DNA of 64,000 nt from Thioclava nitratireducens (GCF_001940525.2 NZ_CP019437.1:2268501-2332500), one strand, 5' to 3'; positions 20,636 through 30,438 are shown, counted from the stretch's first letter. A program made the numbers and translations. The notes: generated by a model from the sequence alone, not told the origin.

Positions 20636-22387
20636 ATGCTCAAACGCTACCTGCCGATCCTAAGCTGGGGGCGCGACTACGATCGCCCGACCTTCGAGGC
20701 CGATCTGATCGCGGCGGTGATCGTCACGATCATGCTGATCCCGCAGTCGCTGGCCTATTCTCTGCTGGCCGGGATGCCGCCGGAATACGGGCTCTACGCT
20801 TCGGTACTGCCGCTGCTGATCTACGCAGTCTTCGGCACCTCGCGCCCGCTGGCCGTCGGCCCGGTCGCGGTGATCTCGCTGATGACGGCCGCCGCGGTTG
20901 GCAGGGTCGCGGCGCAGGGTACGCCCGAATATATCGCCGCCGCAGTGGCGCTGGCGTTTCTCTCGGGCGTGATGCTGGTGGTGATGGGCTTCCTGCGCAT
21001 GGGCTTCATCACCGCCTTCCTCAGCCACCCGGTGCTGTCGGGCTTCACATCGGCTGTCGGTATCCTGATCGCCGCGGGCCAGATGAAGCATTTCTTCGGT
21101 ATTCCGGCGGAGAGCGGCGGGATTCTCGATATTCTCGGCGGACTCTGGGCGCATCTCGGCCAGACCAATCCCTACACGGTCGTCATCTCGATCCTGTCGC
21201 TGGTCTTCCTGTTCTGGGCGCGACGTGGGCTTAAGCCGCGCCTGCTAAAGGCAGGGCTGTCCGAGCGGCTTGCGGCCATCCTCACCCGCGCCGCGCCGGT
21301 TTACGCAGTCGCCGCGACGATCCTGATCACCTGGCTGTTCGGGCTCGAGGGTCGCGGGGTCCGCGTCGTCGGCACCGTGCCGCTCGGCTTCCCGACCCCG
21401 AGCCTGCCGCCCGCCGATCTCGCGCTCTGGAAAGAACTCTTCGTCCCGGCGCTCCTGATCGCGATCATCGGCTATGTCGAGACGATCTCGGTCGCCCAGA
21501 CATTGGCCGCTAAGAAACGCCAGCGCATCGATCCGGACCAAGAATTCATAGCCCTCGGCGGCGCCTCCATCGGCTCCGCGATCTCTGGATCCTTTCCGAT
21601 TACCGGGGGGTTCGCGCGCTCTGTCGTCAGCTTCGAGGCCGGCGCTACGACGCCCGCCGCTGGCGCCTTCACCGCGATCGGGGTCGCGCTCGCGACCTTC
21701 ACCCTGACCCCGGCCCTCTATTACCTGCCGCAAGCGACGCTCGCGGCCACGATCTTCGTCTCGGTGCTTACGCTGGTCGACATCAAGGCGCTCAAGCGCA
21801 CGTTCAAATACGCCCCCCGCGAAGGTGTCGGCATGGCGCTGACGGTGCTCGTCACGCTGATCTGGGGCGTCGAGGACGGCATCGCCTTCGGCGTCATCCT
21901 CTCGATCGCGCTGCGGTTGTGGCAAAGCTCGCGCCCGCATGTGGCCGAGTTGGGCCAGGTTCCCGGCACCGAGCATTTCCGCAATATCCGGCGCCACCGG
22001 GTGAACTGCGCGCCGGGCATCCTCAGCCTTCGCATCGACGAGAGCCTGTGGTTCCCGAATGCCCGCTTCGTCGAGGAGATGATCTACGACCGGATCGCGA
22101 GCGACGAGTCCATCAAGCATGTCGTGCTGAATTGCCCCGCGATCAACCATATCGACATGTCCGCGCTCGAGGCGCTGGAAGAGGTGAACGACCAGCTCAA
22201 CGACGCGGGCGTGCGATTGCACCTGTCCGAGGTTAAAGGCCCGGTGATGGACCGCCTGACGCGCTCGGACCTGATCACCCAACTAACCGGGCAGATCTAC
22301 CTTACCCATTACGACGCGCTGGCGACGCTTGCCCCCGAGACCACCCAAGGTTGCGCACACGAGAGCCGTGTCGAGACCCACCGCTAA
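20636..22387 (+). CDS. SulP-family anion transporter with STAS domain
   Basis: Inner-membrane anion permease of 583 residues: an N-terminal block of 12 or more hydrophobic segments (about 1-420) and a cytoplasmic STAS domain (about 440-555, with CPAINHIDMSALEALEE). The signature IPQSLAYSLLAGMPPEYGLYAS marks the SulP family. Members carry sulfate, bicarbonate or dicarboxylates, and sequence alone does not decide. As last gene of a carbon-fixation and sulfur run, either sulfate export or bicarbonate uptake is plausible. The ATG at 20636 is preferred; a GTG at 20630 is in frame and the ribosome site is weak for both. Confidence 0.88.
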   Translation: MLKRYLPILSWGRDYDRPTFEADLIAAVIVTIMLIPQSLAYSLLAGMPPEYGLYASVLPLLIYAVFGTSRPLAVGPVAVISLMTAAAVGRVAAQGTPEYIAAAVALAFLSGVMLVVMGFLRMGFITAFLSHPVLSGFTSAVGILIAAGQMKHFFGIPAESGGILDILGGLWAHLGQTNPYTVVISILSLVFLFWARRGLKPRLLKAGLSERLAAILTRAAPVYAVAATILITWLFGLEGRGVRVVGTVPLGFPTPSLPPADLALWKELFVPALLIAIIGYVETISVAQTLAAKKRQRIDPDQEFIALGGASIGSAISGSFPITGGFARSVVSFEAGATTPAAGAFTAIGVALATFTLTPALYYLPQATLAATIFVSVLTLVDIKALKRTFKYAPREGVGMALTVLVTLIWGVEDGIAFGVILSIALRLWQSSRPHVAELGQVPGTEHFRNIRRHRVNCAPGILSLRIDESLWFPNARFVEEMIYDRIASDESIKHVVLNCPAINHIDMSALEALEEVNDQLNDAGVRLHLSEVKGPVMDRLTRSDLITQLTGQIYLTHYDALATLAPETTQGCAHESRVETHR

Positions 22388-22399
22388 GCGTCTTCGTGC

Positions 22400-22409
22400 C
22401 CCACGTGGG
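22400..22409. promoter_or_regulatory. Perfect 10-bp palindrome upstream of luxR-family gene
   Basis: CCCACGTGGG lies 13 bp after the SulP stop and 118 bp before the LuxR-family start. It could be an operator or part of a small hairpin. No T-run follows. It is shorter than a classical 20-bp lux box, so assignment to the adjacent regulator is only a suggestion. Confidence 0.35.
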
Positions 22410-22526
22410 TTGCCATGGCGCGCGAAACATAAGACATTTGAACAGGGTCACCGGCGCGGGGAAACATGCGCCTCCGGAGTAGTGTTAATGAGCTACGCGA
22501 ACTAACCGATTGTGGGGTGAAACGCG

Positions 22527-23291
22527 ATGTTATCCTTCTGTGAGGCGGTCTTACGCGCAAAATCCGTGCAGGAAATTTGGTCCCGCCATTGCCGCGAAAT
22601 GGAGCGGTTCGGCTTTGACCGTTTGATCTATGGGTTCACGAGTTTCCGAAAGGGAAACAACTTCGGCCACGAAGACGATTTGTTGATCCTCTCGAACCAC
22701 CAGAAGGAATATCTCGACCTCTTCATCGGAGAGGGAAAATATCGCCACGCGCCGATGGTGCAATGGGCCGCGAAGAATGACGGGCCCTGCTCGTGGCGCA
22801 TTGTCGCGGACCGCGCAATGCGGGGAGAGCTGACCCCGGCAGAGATCGACGTGATCGACATCAACCACCGTTTCGGCATCCGCGCGGGTTATTCGATCGG
22901 TTTCTCCGACCCGCTCTCCTACGCGCGCGGCGCGATCGGACTCGTGGGGCGGCCGGGGCTGAGCCAGGACGACGTCGACCGCATCTGGCGCGAGAACGAA
23001 CGCGAATTGATGGTGATGAACAGCCTCGTTCATCTGCGCATCTCGACCATGCCCTATTCCACCGGGCGACGCCCACTGACGGATCGGCAGCGCGAAGTCC
23101 TCGAATGGGTGGCGGAGGGCAAGACGACCGCCGATATCGCGATCATCATGGGGCTGACCCCGTCGACGGTGGAGAAACACCTGCGACTGGCGCGCGAGGC
23201 GCTGGACGTGGACACCACCGCGCAGGCGGTCATGAAAGCCTCGGTGCAAAAGCAGATTTTCCTGAACGCCTCACACGCGGCGGCGCGTTAG
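22527..23291 (+). CDS. LuxR-family regulator with autoinducer-binding domain (solo)
   Basis: 254 residues. An N-terminal autoinducer-binding-like domain (about 15-165, with WAAKNDGPCSW and the Gly-rich RAGYSIGFSDP) is followed by a C-terminal GerE-type helix-turn-helix (LTDRQREVLEWVAEGKTTADIAIIMGLTPSTVEKHL, about 182-217). No luxI-type synthase is in the window, so it is a LuxR solo or pairs with a distant synthase. It stands alone between the cbb run and the convergent tsf gene. The ATG follows TGGGGTGAAACGCG; the ligand is unknown. Confidence 0.85.
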   Translation: MLSFCEAVLRAKSVQEIWSRHCREMERFGFDRLIYGFTSFRKGNNFGHEDDLLILSNHQKEYLDLFIGEGKYRHAPMVQWAAKNDGPCSWRIVADRAMRGELTPAEIDVIDINHRFGIRAGYSIGFSDPLSYARGAIGLVGRPGLSQDDVDRIWRENERELMVMNSLVHLRISTMPYSTGRRPLTDRQREVLEWVAEGKTTADIAIIMGLTPSTVEKHLRLAREALDVDTTAQAVMKASVQKQIFLNASHAAAR

Positions 23292-23321
23292 GTTCGCATC
23301 CCAAACCCCTGCCCCACAATG

Positions 23322-23351
23322 AAAAACGCCGCCCCGATCAGGGCGGCGTTT
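23322..23351 (-). terminator. Intrinsic terminator for rpsB-tsf
   Basis: An 11-bp perfect stem (23324-23334 with 23341-23351, core ACGCCGCCC/GGGCGGCGT) has a 6-base loop and, read on the minus strand, ends in TTTTT. It lies 26 bp after the tsf stop. On the plus strand it gives a weaker TTT ending, so it may also serve the convergent luxR-family gene. Confidence 0.85.
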
Positions 23352-23376
23352 CCTATTTCAAAGAAGACGCGCGGGC

Positions 23377-24258
23377 TTAGTTGCCAGCTGCGGTCTTCGC
23401 CACTTCAGCGGCGAAATCTTCTTCTTTCTTCTCGATGCCTTCGCCGACTTCCATCCGGACGAAGCCGGTGATCTCGACGCCAGCTTCTTTCGCGGCCTGA
23501 CCGACGGTGAGGTCGGGATTGACGACGAATTGCTGGTTCAGCAGCGTGACTTCCGCGGTGAATTTCTTCATGCGGCCTTCGATCATCTTCTCGATCACCT
23601 GCTCGGGCTTGCCCGATTCACGTGCGATGTCGATCTGAACCTGCTTTTCCTTCTCGACGACAGCCGGGTCGAGATCGGATTCGGACAGCGCGGCCGGGTT
23701 GGTCGCGGCGATGTGCATCGCGATCTGCTTGCCGATGCCGTTGTCTTCGCCCTTCAGCGCAACGAGCACACCGATCTTGCCCATGCCGTCGGCGGCAGCG
23801 TTGTGCACGTAATGCACCAGCGTGTCGCCTTCGAGGATGTGCATGCGGCGCAGGTTCATGTTCTCACCGATACGCGCGATGGCGTCGGTGATCACGTCTT
23901 CGACCTTCTTGCCGTTGAGATGCGCAGCCTTGACGACTTCGACATCTTCACCGGTTTCCAGCGCGACTTCCGCGATGTCGGAGACGAGCTTCTGGAAATC
24001 GGCGTTCTTCGCGACGAAGTCGGTTTCCGAGTTCATCTCGATCGCGACGCCCTTGCCGTTGTTGACGGCGAGCGCGACGAGACCTTCGGCAGCCACGCGG
24101 CCCGATTTCTTCGCAGCCTTCGCAAGGCCCTTGGTGCGCAGCCAGTCAACGGCGGCGTCCATGTCGCCATCGGTCTCGGTCAGCGCTTTTTTCGCGTCCA
24201 TCATGCCTGCGCCGGTAGCTTCGCGCAGTTCCTTCACCTGAGCGGCGGTAATCGCCAT
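23377..24258 (-). CDS. tsf: Translation elongation factor Ts
   Basis: Guanine nucleotide exchange factor for EF-Tu. 293 residues, typical for alphaproteobacteria. The N terminus has the UBA-like region ([19 protein letters not shown]) and the core has [10 protein letters not shown], both diagnostic. GAAGGAGATCC precedes the ATG. Order rpsB-tsf on the same strand is conserved across bacteria. A terminator follows. Confidence 0.97.
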   Translation of the reverse strand: MAITAAQVKELREATGAGMMDAKKALTETDGDMDAAVDWLRTKGLAKAAKKSGRVAAEGLVALAVNNGKGVAIEMNSETDFVAKNADFQKLVSDIAEVALETGEDVEVVKAAHLNGKKVEDVITDAIARIGENMNLRRMHILEGDTLVHYVHNAAADGMGKIGVLVALKGEDNGIGKQIAMHIAATNPAALSESDLDPAVVEKEKQVQIDIARESGKPEQVIEKMIEGRMKKFTAEVTLLNQQFVVNPDLTVGQAAKEAGVEITGFVRMEVGEGIEKKEEDFAAEVAKTAAGN

Positions 24259-24284
24259 GGTCGGATCTCCTTCAAGAACTCTGC

Positions 24285-24306
24285 GAGGGCGGGATACCCC
24301 GCCCTC
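24285..24306 (-). promoter_or_regulatory. Perfect 9-bp hairpin in the rpsB-tsf spacer
   Basis: GAGGGCGGG (24285-24293) pairs with CCCGCCCTC (24298-24306) around ATAC. The minus strand shows no T-run after it, so it is unlikely to end transcription fully. It may tune tsf relative to rpsB or mark an RNA-processing site. The same core occurs at 20115-20141. Confidence 0.6.
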
Positions 24307-24332
24307 ATGTCATCTGGGTGACGGTCGCGGCC

Positions 24333-25099
24333 TTACTTGGCCTCGGCCTCGGCCAGCGCCTCTTCAACCGGGGTCTCGGTGAGGGCACCGACATCGACGC
24401 CCGCCGCGCCCATCTGGGCCGACATGCCGTCGAGAGCTGCGCGCGAAGCGAGGTCGCAGTAGAGCGCAATCGCACGGGCCGCGTCGTCGTTGCCCGGGAT
24501 CACGTAATCCACGCCGTTCGGCGAGCAGTTGGTGTCGACCACCGCCACGACCGGGATGCCGAGCTTCTTGGCTTCCGCGATGGCGAGGTCTTCCTTGTTC
24601 ACGTCGATCACGAACAGGAGGTCCGGCAGACCGCCCATTTCGCGGATACCGCCGAGCGACGCCTGCAGCTTGGCCTGGTCACGCTCCATGCCGAGACGCT
24701 CTTTCTTGGTCAGGCCTTCAGCGCCCTGCTCAAGCTTCTCGTCGATCTCGTTGAGACGCTTGATCGACTGGGAGACGGTCTTCCAGTTGGTCAGCGTGCC
24801 GCCGAGCCAGCGGTGGTTCATGTAATACTGTGCGCATTTCTCGGCGGCTTCGGCGATCGGGCGCGCAGCCTGACGCTTGGTGCCGACGAAGAGAACGCGG
24901 CCGTTTTTCGCAACGGTGTCGCGGATGACCTGCAGAGCCTGATCGAGCAGCGGAACGGTCTGCGTCAGGTCGACGATGTGGATGCCGTTACGCTCGCCAT
25001 AGATGTACTGACCCATACGGGGTTCCAACGCTGGGTCTGGTGGCCAAAGTGAACGCCAGCTTCCAAGAGCTGACGCAGGGAGAATTCAGGAAGCGCCAT
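24333..25099 (-). CDS. rpsB: 30S ribosomal protein S2, with an apparent frameshift near the 5' end
   Basis: Essential small-subunit protein. On the minus strand the ATG at 25099 starts [19 protein letters not shown], ending in RWNP; the expected continuation [15 protein letters not shown] lies in the next frame. One more G in the plus-strand GGGG run at 25019-25022 (CCCC in the gene) would restore one frame of about 255 residues. Calling the gene from the TTG at 25028 would wrongly drop about 25 conserved residues. Because S2 is essential, a sequencing error is much more likely than a real mutation. Upstream of tsf as usual. Confidence 0.92.
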
Positions 25100-25372
25100 G
25101 TCCAATTCCTTTTCCGGTTTGCGCCTGAGCGGAGGGTCTCAGGGCATATGCCCCAACCGGTGGACTTTTGGGGATGTCTCCCCCATCGGCCCGCCTCCGC
25201 CTGTGAAGTGCGCGCGATATAGACCCATCGCGCCGCCTTGGCAACCCCTACCGGTCATGGGCGTCCCCGGGAAAACCAAGGCGCGCGCGCCCGCTTCGGC
25301 TTGGTGTAAATATCCCGGGTGAATTCGCGTCAGCGAAGAGGGGCAGCGCCCCTGCCCCGTCTCCGGCCCGGC
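25100..25372. other. rpsB upstream region, no gene seen
   Basis: 273 bp between the rpsB start and the hflX stop, expected to contain the rpsB promoter and S2 leader RNA. A copy of the dispersed AAATATCCC repeat lies at 25294-25318. The palindrome-like GAGGGTCTCAGGGCATATGCCCC near 25132 could fold in the rpsB leader. No open frame here resembles a protein. Confidence 0.5.
25294..25318 (+). repeat. Dispersed AAATATCCC repeat, copy 1
   Basis: CTTCGGCTTGG followed by TGTAAATATCCCGGG. The same arrangement occurs at 59512-59538 in this orientation and at 59471-59497 inverted. All three lie between genes. Confidence 0.7.
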
Positions 25373-26659
25373 TTACAGCGCGCGGAACCGGTTGCGCTGA
25401 CTGCCGGTCCATTCGACCTCGAAGGTCCACCCCTCTTCGGTCTGCGTCTCGGCGCGGATCACGTTCTGCTCGTGCAGCCAAGCGCGTTTGCGGCCATCCG
25501 CAAAGCCCAGCGTGATCTCTTCCTGATAGCGTTCTTCCGAAAGCTTCTCGTCGATCGCCGTCAGAAGCGCGTCGAGCCCCTCTCCGGTCAGCGCCGAGAT
25601 CGCCTGCAGATCGGGCTCGCGTGCCTCCTGTACCAGCAGAGCGCGGCGCGGCTCGGGCGGTACGGCGTCCATCTTGTTCCAGACCTCGATCAGCGGCACT
25701 TCCTTGGCGACGCCGAGTTTGGTGAGAATGTCGTTCACATCCTCCGCCTGCTCCTCGGTCTCGGGATGCGAGATGTCGCGGACATGCAGGATCAGATCGG
25801 CTTCGAGCACCTCTTCCAGCGTCGCGCGGAAGGCGGCGACAAGCTGCGTCGGCAGGTCCGAGATGAAGCCCACCGTGTCGGACAGGATCACCTTGCGGCC
25901 CGTCGGCAGCTCCAGCCCGCGCATCGTCGGGTCGAGCGTGGCGAACAGCATGTCCTTGGCCAGCACTTCGGCCCCGGTCACGCGGTTGAACAGGGTGGAT
26001 TTCCCCGCGTTGGTATAGCCCACCAGCGCCACGATCGGGAACGGCACCTTTCGGCGTGCGGCGCGGTGCAGCTCGCGGGTCTTCACGACCTTCGCAAGCT
26101 GGCGGCGCAGACGCACGATCTGCTCGTCGATGGCGCGGCGGTCGGCCTCGATCTGGGTTTCCCCCGGGCCGCCGACGAAGCCGAGCCCGCCGCGCTGACG
26201 CTCGAGGTGGGTCCAGGCGCGCACCAGCCGCGTACGCTGATAGCTCAGCGCGGCCAGCTCCACCTGCAACACACCTTCACGGGTGCGCGCACGGTCGGCA
26301 AAGATTTCGAGGATCAGCCCGGTCCGGTCGAGGAGCTTCACCCCCCATTCCTTCTCGAGGTTGCGCTGCTGCACCGGGGTCACCGGCCCGTCGATGAAGA
26401 CGAGATCGACCTCGTTCTCCTCCAGCCGCGCCTTGATCTCGGCCAGCTTGCCCTGGCCGAACAGCTTGCCCGGCTCGGGCTTGCGCAGCTTCACGATCTC
26501 CTCGCCCACCACCTGCAGATGCGGCAGGGCGGCGGCGAGCGAAACCGCTTCGGCCAGCGCAAATTCGGGCAAGTGTCGCTGGCCCTCTCGCGACGGAATG
26601 TCGGGATGGATCACGTAGGCCCGCGTATCGGGCGTCTCGGTAGAGGTCGTTTCGCTCAA
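25373..26659 (-). CDS. hflX: Ribosome-associated GTPase HflX
   Basis: GTPase that splits stalled or stressed 70S ribosomes. 428 residues: an N-terminal HflX-specific domain (FGQGKLAEIKARL), a coiled linker with the family marker GGLGFVGGPGETQIEADRR, then the GTPase domain with G1 GYTNAGKSTLFN, DTVGFI (G3) and NKMD (G4). It starts 33 bp after hfq on the same strand; the hfq-hflX pairing is conserved in many proteobacteria, supporting both calls. Confidence 0.95.
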   Translation of the reverse strand: MSETTSTETPDTRAYVIHPDIPSREGQRHLPEFALAEAVSLAAALPHLQVVGEEIVKLRKPEPGKLFGQGKLAEIKARLEENEVDLVFIDGPVTPVQQRNLEKEWGVKLLDRTGLILEIFADRARTREGVLQVELAALSYQRTRLVRAWTHLERQRGGLGFVGGPGETQIEADRRAIDEQIVRLRRQLAKVVKTRELHRAARRKVPFPIVALVGYTNAGKSTLFNRVTGAEVLAKDMLFATLDPTMRGLELPTGRKVILSDTVGFISDLPTQLVAAFRATLEEVLEADLILHVRDISHPETEEQAEDVNDILTKLGVAKEVPLIEVWNKMDAVPPEPRRALLVQEAREPDLQAISALTGEGLDALLTAIDEKLSEERYQEEITLGFADGRKRAWLHEQNVIRAETQTEEGWTFEVEWTGSQRNRFRAL

Positions 26660-26692
26660 GATATGTATCGCTAAAGCCGCGCGCGGCGCCGC

Positions 26693-26926
26693 TTAGTCGT
26701 CGCCTTCGTAAAGCGAGATAGGTTGTCCCGGCATGATCGTCGAGATCGCGTGCTTGTAAACAAGCTGAGATTGCCCGTCGCGGCGCAGAAGCACACAGAA
26801 GTTGTCAAACCAGGTGATGACGCCCTGCAGCTTCACCCCGTTGATCAGGAAGATCGTGACAGGAACCTTTGTCTTGCGCACATGATTGAGAAATGCGTCT
26901 TGCAGGTTCTGTTTGTCGCCAGCCAT
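26693..26926 (-). CDS. hfq: RNA chaperone Hfq
   Basis: Hexameric Sm-like protein matching small RNAs with mRNAs. 77 residues from [13 protein letters not shown]. Sm1 motif features are [21 protein letters not shown] and the Sm2 motif is YKHAISTI. Longer frames upstream are not part of the protein. The C-terminal tail is short, as in other alphaproteobacteria. hflX follows 33 bp downstream. Confidence 0.97.
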   Translation of the reverse strand: MAGDKQNLQDAFLNHVRKTKVPVTIFLINGVKLQGVITWFDNFCVLLRRDGQSQLVYKHAISTIMPGQPISLYEGDD

Positions 26927-27086
26927 ATTATTCTTGCCCTTGTTTTTCGTATCGCGTTTCGCATCGCGCGTGATCGGACGGGCCTGATTTGCCCTTTCTT
27001 CAAGTATGCAGCGCATAGCGGGAGATTCCAGCCCAAAAAACAGTTTGTTAGGCCCTGAGCCAGAAATTGCGTATCGAATCCGGGAT

Positions 27087-28610
27087 TCAGGCGCGCCAGA
27101 ATTCCGGGTTGAACAGGGCGATGATCGCCAATGTCTCGAGCCGGCCAAGCACCATGGCGAAGGCGAAAACGGCCTTGATTGGCTCGCTCAGATGGGCCCA
27201 GCTCAGTGGCACATCGGCCGCGATCCCCGCCAGCGGTCCGGTATTCGACAGCGCCGCGATGGTCAGGATCGTCGCGGGCTCGAACGACAGACCGAACAGC
27301 GACGCCGCCATCATCACCCCGGCGATGGAAATCGCGAACAGCATGAACACGATCCAGCTGATATAGGCGCCTTCGCGGCGCAGCCGCCTTGCCATCATGC
27401 CGCCGCCCGCGATGGAGTTCGGATAGATCAGCTTGTCGAGTTCGCGCTCGCCGTGACGCAGCAGCGCGTAAACCCGCAGCAGGCGCACCCCGCCCGCGGT
27501 CGTTGCGACGCCGCCCCCGATGATCGCAAGCCCCGCGAGGATCAGGCCCGGTGTGCCCAGCCCCGACCAGTCGCGCGCGTCGTGCCAGCCGTTCGATTCG
27601 AAGCCGGTCGTGGTCAGGAAGGACAGCGAGGTGAACAGCGACCCCCAGATCGAGCGGAAGATCGCACCGAAATCGCCCGGCGTGCGCACTTCCAGCGCCG
27701 CGATCCAGTGACGCAGGAACAGGAACAGCGGCACGAGGATCACCAGCCCCGCAGCCAGACGCAGCTCTGGGTCGTCGATCAGCTTCGGCGAGGCGCGCAG
27801 CTCGCCGCCCCCCGGCCAGAGCCTGCGCGACAGCGCGGGCAGGAAGAACACGAAGATCACCATCTCGCCCGCCACCCCAGAGCGCGCATTGGCCATCCCG
27901 CCCACTGGCGAGATGCCGGAGGTCGAGAGAGTGGACATCGCATGGATCAGCGCCGTCAGCGACCGGTCCCCCGCCATCAGCAGGCAGACCCACAGCAGCA
28001 CCGTCAGCCCGGTATAGATAGGAGCCAGCGAGACCGCGTAATGGGCGATGCGCTCGGACATCTCCGCGCCACCATCTGCGGCCGGGGCCGCGGCGGCCGG
28101 GGCGCCAGAGGGGCCACCCGAGAAGAACACTTCGAAGCCGCCAAGCCGCATCGGCGCCAGCACCGCGATTGCCATCACGAGGATGAAGAAGCCGCCCATC
28201 CACGCCACCAGCCCACGCCAAAGATGCACCGAACCGACCAACCGGTCGGGCTCGTAAAGCGTGCCGCCCGTGGTGGTGAAGGCGGAAACCATCTCCCACC
28301 AGCTATTGAAAAACGACGTGTCGCGCACCGCGATATAGAACGGGACTGCCAGCATCACGGGCAGCACGGTGAAAGCGGCCAGCATGATCAGAAGGCTCGC
28401 CCGCCCCGCCCGCGCAGGCCGCGGGTTCGACCCGTTGGCCAAGCCGATCAGGGCGGTCGCGAAGAGAAACAGCGTCGCCGAATAGAAGAACGATCGCGCG
28501 GTATGGTGATGATGCGTCAGGAGCGCGTGGATCGCCGGCACATACATCGCTAGCGCCGAAACTCCCATCAGGAGTATCGGCAGCGGCAAGGCCTTGATCA
28601 TGCGTTCCAT
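27087..28610 (-). CDS. trkH: Trk potassium uptake membrane subunit TrkH
   Basis: Potassium-translocating inner-membrane subunit of the Trk system. 507 residues with about ten hydrophobic segments and pore-loop glycines seen in [26 protein letters not shown] and [10 protein letters not shown], the four selectivity-filter repeats of the family. An Ala/Gly-rich cytoplasmic loop sits near residues 165-185. trkA lies 13 bp upstream on the same strand, so the two form an operon. Confidence 0.94.
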   Translation of the reverse strand: MERMIKALPLPILLMGVSALAMYVPAIHALLTHHHHTARSFFYSATLFLFATALIGLANGSNPRPARAGRASLLIMLAAFTVLPVMLAVPFYIAVRDTSFFNSWWEMVSAFTTTGGTLYEPDRLVGSVHLWRGLVAWMGGFFILVMAIAVLAPMRLGGFEVFFSGGPSGAPAAAAPAADGGAEMSERIAHYAVSLAPIYTGLTVLLWVCLLMAGDRSLTALIHAMSTLSTSGISPVGGMANARSGVAGEMVIFVFFLPALSRRLWPGGGELRASPKLIDDPELRLAAGLVILVPLFLFLRHWIAALEVRTPGDFGAIFRSIWGSLFTSLSFLTTTGFESNGWHDARDWSGLGTPGLILAGLAIIGGGVATTAGGVRLLRVYALLRHGERELDKLIYPNSIAGGGMMARRLRREGAYISWIVFMLFAISIAGVMMAASLFGLSFEPATILTIAALSNTGPLAGIAADVPLSWAHLSEPIKAVFAFAMVLGRLETLAIIALFNPEFWRA

Positions 28611-28623
28611 CGCGGACCGGCCC

Positions 28624-30000
28624 TTAGAAGAAGTCGATGGAGACCTGCAACAGGCGCTCCACTTCGGGCACGTCGGAGGTCAGAGCGAAGAGAACCACGA
28701 TATCGCCCTCTTCGATCCGGGTATTGCCGGTCGGCTTGACGATCTTGTCGCCCTTGCGGATCGCGCCGATCAGAACCCCTTCGGGGAAATCGACATCGCG
28801 CACAGCCTTGCCCGACATCGGCGACGTGCCCATGACCTGCGCCTCGATCGCCTCGCCCTCGGCATCCCCGATCGAGTAGATCGCGCGCACCCGGCCATGG
28901 CGGATATGGCGCAGGATCGACGACACGGTGGTTGCCCGGGGGTTGATATAGGCATCGATATCGAGCGCGCTCAGCAAGGGCGCCAGCGTCGGATCGTTGA
29001 TCAGGCAGATCGCCATCCGGCAGCCCGCCTGTTTCGCGCGCACCGAAACGAGAATGTTCGTCTTGTCGTCATCCGTGATCGCCAGAACCGCGTCGGCGGT
29101 GGCGATATTCGCCTCCTCCAGCAGTTCCGAGCTCATCCCGTCTCCGTTGAGAACGATCGTACGGTCCAGCGCATCGGCGGCCTTCTCGGCCTGCGCGCGC
29201 GAGCGCTCGATGATCTTGGCACGCACGCGCTCGGTCCGCGCTTCGAGGGACTTGGCCACGCTGAGACCGACGTTTCCGCCGCCGATGATGACGATGCGTT
29301 CCTGCTTCTGCGTGGATTTGCCGAAGATATCGAGCGTGCGGTTCACGTCCTCGACATGGGCGAAGACATAGATCTGGTCGCCCGCGAAAAGCTGGTCGCC
29401 CGGCTCGGGCGCGAACAGCCGCCCCTCGCGGCGAATGCCCACCACGACAGCGCGCAGCGTCGAGAACAGATCGGTCAGCTGCCGCAGCGGCGTGTCGAGC
29501 ACAGGGCAATCAGCGTCCAGCTCGATCCCCAGCAACTGCAACTGCTCGTCGAGGAAGCTTTCGGTGTCGAAGGTCGAGGGCGCCGCCAGACGGCGCAGCG
29601 CGGCCTCGGCCACCTCGCGCTCGGGCGAGATGATGACGTCGATCGGCAGATGATCGCGGCGGTAGAGATCGGAATATTCCGGCTGCAGATAGCTTTGCGC
29701 CCGGATGCGGGCGATCTTGCGCGTGATCCCGAAGACCGACATCGCGACCTGGCAGGTCACCATGTTGACCTCGTCGGAATGGGTTGCGGCGATCATCAGG
29801 TCGCAATCGCGCGCCCCGGCCTGCTCGAGAATGTCCGGATGCGAGGCGAAGCCCACCACGCCCTGGACGTCGAGCGTATCGGCCGCGCGCCGCACCAGTT
29901 CAGGATTGGAATCCACGACCGTGACGTCGTTGCGCTCGCCCGCCAGATGGCGCGCGATCTGCCAACCGACCTGACCCGCACCGCAGATGATGACCTTCAT
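28624..30000 (-). CDS. trkA: Trk potassium uptake regulatory subunit TrkA
   Basis: Cytoplasmic NAD(H)-binding regulator gating TrkH. 458 residues with two RCK modules: Rossmann motifs GAGQVGWQIA at about 6-15 and GGGNVGLSVA at about 240-249, each followed by a TrkA_C domain. It starts with MKVIICGAGQVG and precedes trkH. In many alphaproteobacteria trkA and hfq are near neighbours, as here. Confidence 0.95.
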   Translation of the reverse strand: MKVIICGAGQVGWQIARHLAGERNDVTVVDSNPELVRRAADTLDVQGVVGFASHPDILEQAGARDCDLMIAATHSDEVNMVTCQVAMSVFGITRKIARIRAQSYLQPEYSDLYRRDHLPIDVIISPEREVAEAALRRLAAPSTFDTESFLDEQLQLLGIELDADCPVLDTPLRQLTDLFSTLRAVVVGIRREGRLFAPEPGDQLFAGDQIYVFAHVEDVNRTLDIFGKSTQKQERIVIIGGGNVGLSVAKSLEARTERVRAKIIERSRAQAEKAADALDRTIVLNGDGMSSELLEEANIATADAVLAITDDDKTNILVSVRAKQAGCRMAICLINDPTLAPLLSALDIDAYINPRATTVSSILRHIRHGRVRAIYSIGDAEGEAIEAQVMGTSPMSGKAVRDVDFPEGVLIGAIRKGDKIVKPTGNTRIEEGDIVVLFALTSDVPEVERLLQVSIDFF

Positions 30001-30438
30001 GGCAAATGCCTCCGCGCCTTACTTGGCCCCTATCTAGGCCGCGTTGCCGGGGGTGGTCAAATGGCAAACACGCAAGCCGCATGTCAGCCTTGTAAACCTA
30101 AGCCCGTTCCTCTTGCCGAGAATAACCTTGGGGGTGAGGCAGGATAAACGAACTTCAAGCGGAAGGACGCCCCGCCACACGCCCCCGTAGCGCCAGAGAA
30201 CGGCCGTGGCGAGCGGAGGCCGGCCCCTGCTCAGCCCCCTCGCAAGACCTAGCCGGTGCGCCCGCGCCGCGATCACCGGTCGCTCACGCAACATCCCATC
30301 CGCGTGTATCCGCGCCGGTCTCACCGAGCGGTGATGGCGCGTGAGCGGAACCGTCACCGAAGTGTCAAATGACGCCCCTAGCCAGAGGCCACGCCCCGTA
30401 ACGCACGGGAAAGCTGCCATCTCAACGAGGGACTTCAC
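30001..30438. other. 438-bp divergent intergenic region (trkA / phosphoesterase)
   Basis: Divides divergent trkA and the phosphoesterase gene, so it should hold two promoters. A candidate Pho box lies at 30351-30368 and a ribosome site AACGAGGGAC at 30424-30433. The rest is GC-rich and shows no convincing gene. Confidence 0.6.
30351..30368 (+). promoter_or_regulatory. Candidate PhoB box upstream of the phosphoesterase
   Basis: CCGTCAC-CGAA-GTGTCAA keeps the 7-4-7 layout of the PhoB consensus CTGTCAT-N4-CTGTCAT, with the GTCA core of both half sites intact. It lies about 70 bp before the ATG of a secreted phosphoesterase, a natural PhoB target. Match by eye only. Confidence 0.55.

Noticed and set aside
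22388..22526. A classical lux box upstream of the LuxR-family gene
   Set aside because: Only a 10-bp palindrome was found; no 18-20-bp dyad of lux-box type.
24333..25028. rpsB as a shorter protein starting at TTG 25028
   Set aside because: The missing N terminus of S2 is encoded immediately upstream in another frame with a proper ATG, so a frameshift explains the data better than a short S2.
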